From NCBI RefSeq assembly GCF_004299445.1, contig NZ_SCTC01000065.1, positions 1 to 61,965 on the forward strand: a stretch of 61,965 nucleotides of DNA, given 5' to 3'. This DNA comes from Phenylobacterium sp. GTDB lineage: Bacteria; Pseudomonadota; Alphaproteobacteria; Caulobacterales; Caulobacteraceae. Of this stretch, positions 59,275 to 61,965 are shown piece after piece. The notes under the pieces are model-generated. The model saw only the letters and a list, made by a program, of their open reading frames with translations, did not search any database and was not told where the DNA came from. The position numbers were made by a program, and so were the translations under genes. The number at the start of each line of letters is the position of its first letter. Positions within the stretch are counted from its first letter, which is position 1.

Positions 59275-61965
59275 CTAAGCGGGCGGGGTCAGGAACTCGC
59301 CTACCTGTTCAATCGCCTCGACCAGGGTCACGCGCTGCAGCTCCACCCCATGCGGCAGGCTGGAGAACAGGCGGGTGGGCGAGCTGGCGTCCAGCATGAC
59401 GAAGCAGCCCTTGTCGTCGGCTCTCCGGATCAGGCGGCCGAAGGCCTGGGCGATGCGGGCGCGGGCGATGGCGTCGTCGTAGCTCTTGTTCCCGAAGCGG
59501 GCGCGGCGCGCCTTGTGCAGTATGTCGGGCCGAGGCCAGGGGATGCGGTCGAAGACCAGCAGCCGTAGCGAGCGGCCCGGCACGTCCACGCCGTCGCGGA
59601 TGGCGTCGGTGCCCAGCAGGCAGGCGTCCTCCTCGGCGCGGAAGATGTCCACCAGCGCGCCCACCTCCAGCGGGTCGACATGCTGGGCGTAGAGGGCCAG
59701 GCCCTTGTCGGCCAGTGGCGCGGCGATCCGCTCGTGCACGGCCCGCAGCCGGCGGATGGCGGTGAACAGGCCCAGCCCGCCGCCGCCGGCCGCCAGGAAC
59801 AGCTCGCGCATCGCCGCCCCGATCTGGCGCGGGTCGTCCCGGCTGACGTCGGTGACCACCAGGCAGCGGGCGTGGGCGGCGTAGTCGAAGGGCGAGGCCA
59901 GCTTCAGCGTCTTGGGCCGCTCGGGCAGGCGGGCGGCGCCGGTGCGCATCTCGGCCAGGGCGAAGGGGTCGTCCAGCGTCGGGTCGGCCAGGGTGGCCGA
60001 GGTGACCAGCACCCCGTGCGCCGGCGCCAGGACGGCGTTGGTCAACGGCTCGGTGGGATCGACCCAGTGGCGGCGGCAGGCGGCGTCGACCACGCGGCCG
60101 AACATGAAGTTGGCGTCGAACCAGTCGACGAAGTCGGGGTCGTCCTCGGCGTTCTCATCGATGGCGGCCAGCATCGAGCGCCAGGCCGGGAGCTGCATCC
60201 TCGCCCTACGGTCGAGTCCTCGCAGGGCGCCCTCTATGCGTGCACGCTCGGAGCCGGAGAGGACCTCGGCGTCGACGTCCAGGACGTCCTCCAGCGCGCG
60301 GACCAGGGCCAGCAACGGCGCCTCGACGCGGGCCAGGGCGGCGGCGGCCTCGCGGGCGGTCTCGCGCACCAGGTCCAGCGCCGGGCGCGCGGCGCATTCC
60401 ATGCCCACGTCCGAGGGCGCCGCGCGGGCCCGCAGCTGCTCGATCACCGCCACCAGGAAGGCCTCGATCGGCCCCACCGGACCCACCTCGCCGTTGGGCG
60501 GCGCGATGCGGCCGCTCCACCCCTCGCCCGGCAGCGCCGAGGCCCCGCGGATCGCCTCGTCCAGCGCGCGGCGCGCCTCCTCCCGGTCGCCCAGCATGTC
60601 GGACAGGCGAGCTTCCAGCCCCCGCCCCCGCCGGCCACGCCCCTCGGGCCCGCGGATCCAGCGGCGCATCTCGGCCGCCTCCTGCCCCGACAGCGCGGCG
60701 GAAAACGCGCTGTCGGCCGCGTCGAACAGGTGGTGGCCCTCGTCGAACACGATCCGGCGCAGCTGGGTGGTCTCGGTGTCGCCCTTGCTGCCGCGCGCCG
60801 CCCGCGCCCCGTCGAACGCCGCCTGGCTCATCACCAGGGCGTGGTTGGCGATGACGATGTCGGCGCGGCGCGAGCCCCGGATCGCCTTCTCCACGAAGCA
60901 CGAACGGTAGTGGGCGCAGCCGGCGTGCACGCACTCGCCGCGCCGGTCCACCAGGTTGGCCGCCGACGCCGCCCCCGTCGCCCCCACCGAGAACAGCGTC
61001 GGCAGCCAGGCCGGAAAGTCGCCGCCGGTCATGTCGCCGTCGCGGCTGGCCCGCGCCCAGCGGGCGGTCAGGGCCAGCCCCACGAGATCGGCGCCGCCCA
61101 GGTTCGCCGCGTTCACCTGGTCCTGGAAGTTCAGCAGGCACAGGTAGTTCTCGCGGCCCTTGCGCACGACGGCCTTCTTGGCGCGCACCGTCTCGTCGGG
61201 CCAGATGGCGCGGCTCTCGCGCTCGATCTGGCGCTGCAGCGCCCGCGTATAGGTCGAGACCCAGACGGCCGGCCCGTTGGCCTCCGACCACAGCGAGGCG
61301 GGCGCCAGATAGCCCAGCGTCTTGCCCACGCCGGTGCCCGCCTCGGCCAGCATCATGTTGGGCTCGCCCTCGCGGTCGCGCGGCTGGAAGACGAAGGCGC
61401 TCTCGGCGGCGTAGTCGGCCTGGGCCTCGCGCACCTCGGTGTGGCCGGCGCTGGCCAGCAGCGCGCGCAGCCGGTCGGCCGCCGCGCCGGCCGCCACGGG
61501 CTTCGAGCCGGGCTCGCCGGGCGGCGCCTCGGCCTCCCACTCGGTGAGGCGCTGCCAGATGTCGAGGCCGGATGAGCGGAACTGGTTGCCCGCCGGCGCC
61601 GAGCGCAGGGCGCCGATCACCGCCGAGCCCCAGGGCCACCCGCCCCGCGCCAGGGTCTCGGCGACGGCGAGGGCTTCTTCCCGGGAGGGCGTGGGCGCGG
61701 CGGCGAGTTCGGACAGCAGCGTCCGGGCGGCGAGCTGCAGCGTCGCGGCCTGGTCCTCGGGCGTGCGGGGGATGGGCAGGTTCAGCGACTGGGCCAGGCC
61801 CACGGCGCTGGGGGCGGCGAACTGGGCGGGCCGCGCGAAGGCGAACAGCTCCAGCACGTCGAAGATGCGGGGCGTGCGCGGCGGGGCGTTGAGGCCGAGG
61901 CGGCGCGCGGTGAGCGAGGCGTGGGCGACGAGGACGGGGGCGGAGAGAAGGAGGTCGCGGGCGTC
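59275..61965 (-). CDS. DinG/XPD-like ATP-dependent DNA helicase, N-terminus cut by window end
   Basis: The reading frame is open through the end of the window, so the N-terminus is missing; about 896 residues are present. Landmarks in order are the Walker A motif AEAGTGVGKTLGYLAP, a cysteine set for a Fe-S cluster (NYLCLLNFQ, then ECVHAGCAHYRSCFVEKA), the DEGH box VFDEGHHLFDAAD, LVTSATLADP in motif III, and the C-terminal motif VI region AFGRLIRRADDKG. This fits DinG-type 5'-3' helicases that act on R-loops and damaged DNA. A start GTG at 61857 is only an internal codon. Confidence 0.9.
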   Translation of the reverse strand, partial: DARDLLLSAPVLVAHASLTARRLGLNAPPRTPRIFDVLELFAFARPAQFAAPSAVGLAQSLNLPIPRTPEDQAATLQLAARTLLSELAAAPTPSREEALAVAETLARGGWPWGSAVIGALRSAPAGNQFRSSGLDIWQRLTEWEAEAPPGEPGSKPVAAGAAADRLRALLASAGHTEVREAQADYAAESAFVFQPRDREGEPNMMLAEAGTGVGKTLGYLAPASLWSEANGPAVWVSTYTRALQRQIERESRAIWPDETVRAKKAVVRKGRENYLCLLNFQDQVNAANLGGADLVGLALTARWARASRDGDMTGGDFPAWLPTLFSVGATGAASAANLVDRRGECVHAGCAHYRSCFVEKAIRGSRRADIVIANHALVMSQAAFDGARAARGSKGDTETTQLRRIVFDEGHHLFDAADSAFSAALSGQEAAEMRRWIRGPEGRGRRGRGLEARLSDMLGDREEARRALDEAIRGASALPGEGWSGRIAPPNGEVGPVGPIEAFLVAVIEQLRARAAPSDVGMECAARPALDLVRETAREAAAALARVEAPLLALVRALEDVLDVDAEVLSGSERARIEGALRGLDRRARMQLPAWRSMLAAIDENAEDDPDFVDWFDANFMFGRVVDAACRRHWVDPTEPLTNAVLAPAHGVLVTSATLADPTLDDPFALAEMRTGAARLPERPKTLKLASPFDYAAHARCLVVTDVSRDDPRQIGAAMRELFLAAGGGGLGLFTAIRRLRAVHERIAAPLADKGLALYAQHVDPLEVGALVDIFRAEEDACLLGTDAIRDGVDVPGRSLRLLVFDRIPWPRPDILHKARRARFGNKSYDDAIARARIAQAFGRLIRRADDKGCFVMLDASSPTRLFSSLPHGVELQRVTLVEAIEQVGEFLTPPA

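Noticed and set aside
59680..61575. 631-codon open frame antisense to the helicase
   Set aside because: It mirrors codon use of the helicase on the other strand. The protein is Arg/Gly/His-rich and low in complexity, without motifs.
1..61965. tRNA, rRNA, CRISPR, transposase and prophage genes
   Set aside because: I looked for cloverleaf-like sequences in gaps, regularly spaced direct repeats, and integrase or transposase motifs in the proteins, and found none. A covariance-model scan could still reveal a small RNA.

Overview
The window is high-GC, gene-dense DNA from an alphaproteobacterium, most likely a member of the Caulobacteraceae (Phenylobacterium or Caulobacter type). This is judged from gene content and protein style: TonB-dependent receptors with GVSAAALTA-type signal peptides, a ybjN/ubiK/lgt/pgeF neighbourhood, rplY-pth-ychF, petABC, an HWE-family kinase, UrcA and PEPxxWA-CTERM proteins, and alphaproteobacterial palindromic repeats. 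The species assignment is inference. No rRNA, tRNA, CRISPR array, insertion sequence or prophage was recognised. About 60 protein genes are supported, many joined by 4-base ATGA/GTGA/TTGA start-stop overlaps.

Layout, left part. 0-0.5 kb is a cluster of intergenic repeats behind an aldehyde dehydrogenase gene. 2-3.4 kb holds a 26-codon membrane mini-protein, a pteridine-reductase-like SDR and folB. 4-7.6 kb carries a TacAT-like DUF1778/GNAT toxin-antitoxin pair, a MarR regulator plus OmpR-type response regulator (PetP/PetR-like), and a sensor kinase separated from them by facing repeats. 7.7-19 kb contains proC, an exported S9 peptidase, a membrane chemoreceptor, then ybjN, ubiK, lgt, a MidA-like methyltransferase, pgeF, a Ca2+/H+ antiporter and prs. 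19-28 kb has a lipoprotein, rplY, pth and a TPR protein, then a minus-strand block (PEP-CTERM protein; flavin amine dehydrogenase plus cytochrome c), then ychF and two dienelactone hydrolases.

Layout, right part. 29-34 kb carries the cytochrome bc1 operon petABC, then trmL and hemF. 33.8-39 kb has a ChbG/YdjC-like deacetylase coupled to a GNAT resembling the acetyltransferase-like domain of O-GlcNAcases, and a minus-strand run of glutamine amidotransferase, cca, CoA-type Nudix, DUF1285 and GNAT genes. 39-46 kb has a UrcA protein, an MFS exporter, an SDR, aroC and the preQ0 operon queC-queE-queD. 46-53 kb holds two large TonB receptors flanking a Tat-exported sulfatase. 53-62 kb has a degenerate histidine-kinase/receiver protein, a tyrosine-branch operon (chorismate mutase, aromatic aminotransferase, TyrC), an EF-hand protein, an HWE kinase and a DinG/XPD-type helicase cut by the window end.

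The most noteworthy candidates are a Tat-targeted flavin amine dehydrogenase paired with its own cytochrome c, a pseudo-histidine kinase with an intact receiver, a PTR1-like Asp-Tyr-Lys pteridine reductase next to folB, the deacetylase/OGA-HAT-like pair, the 26-residue protein, and several families of structured intergenic repeats.
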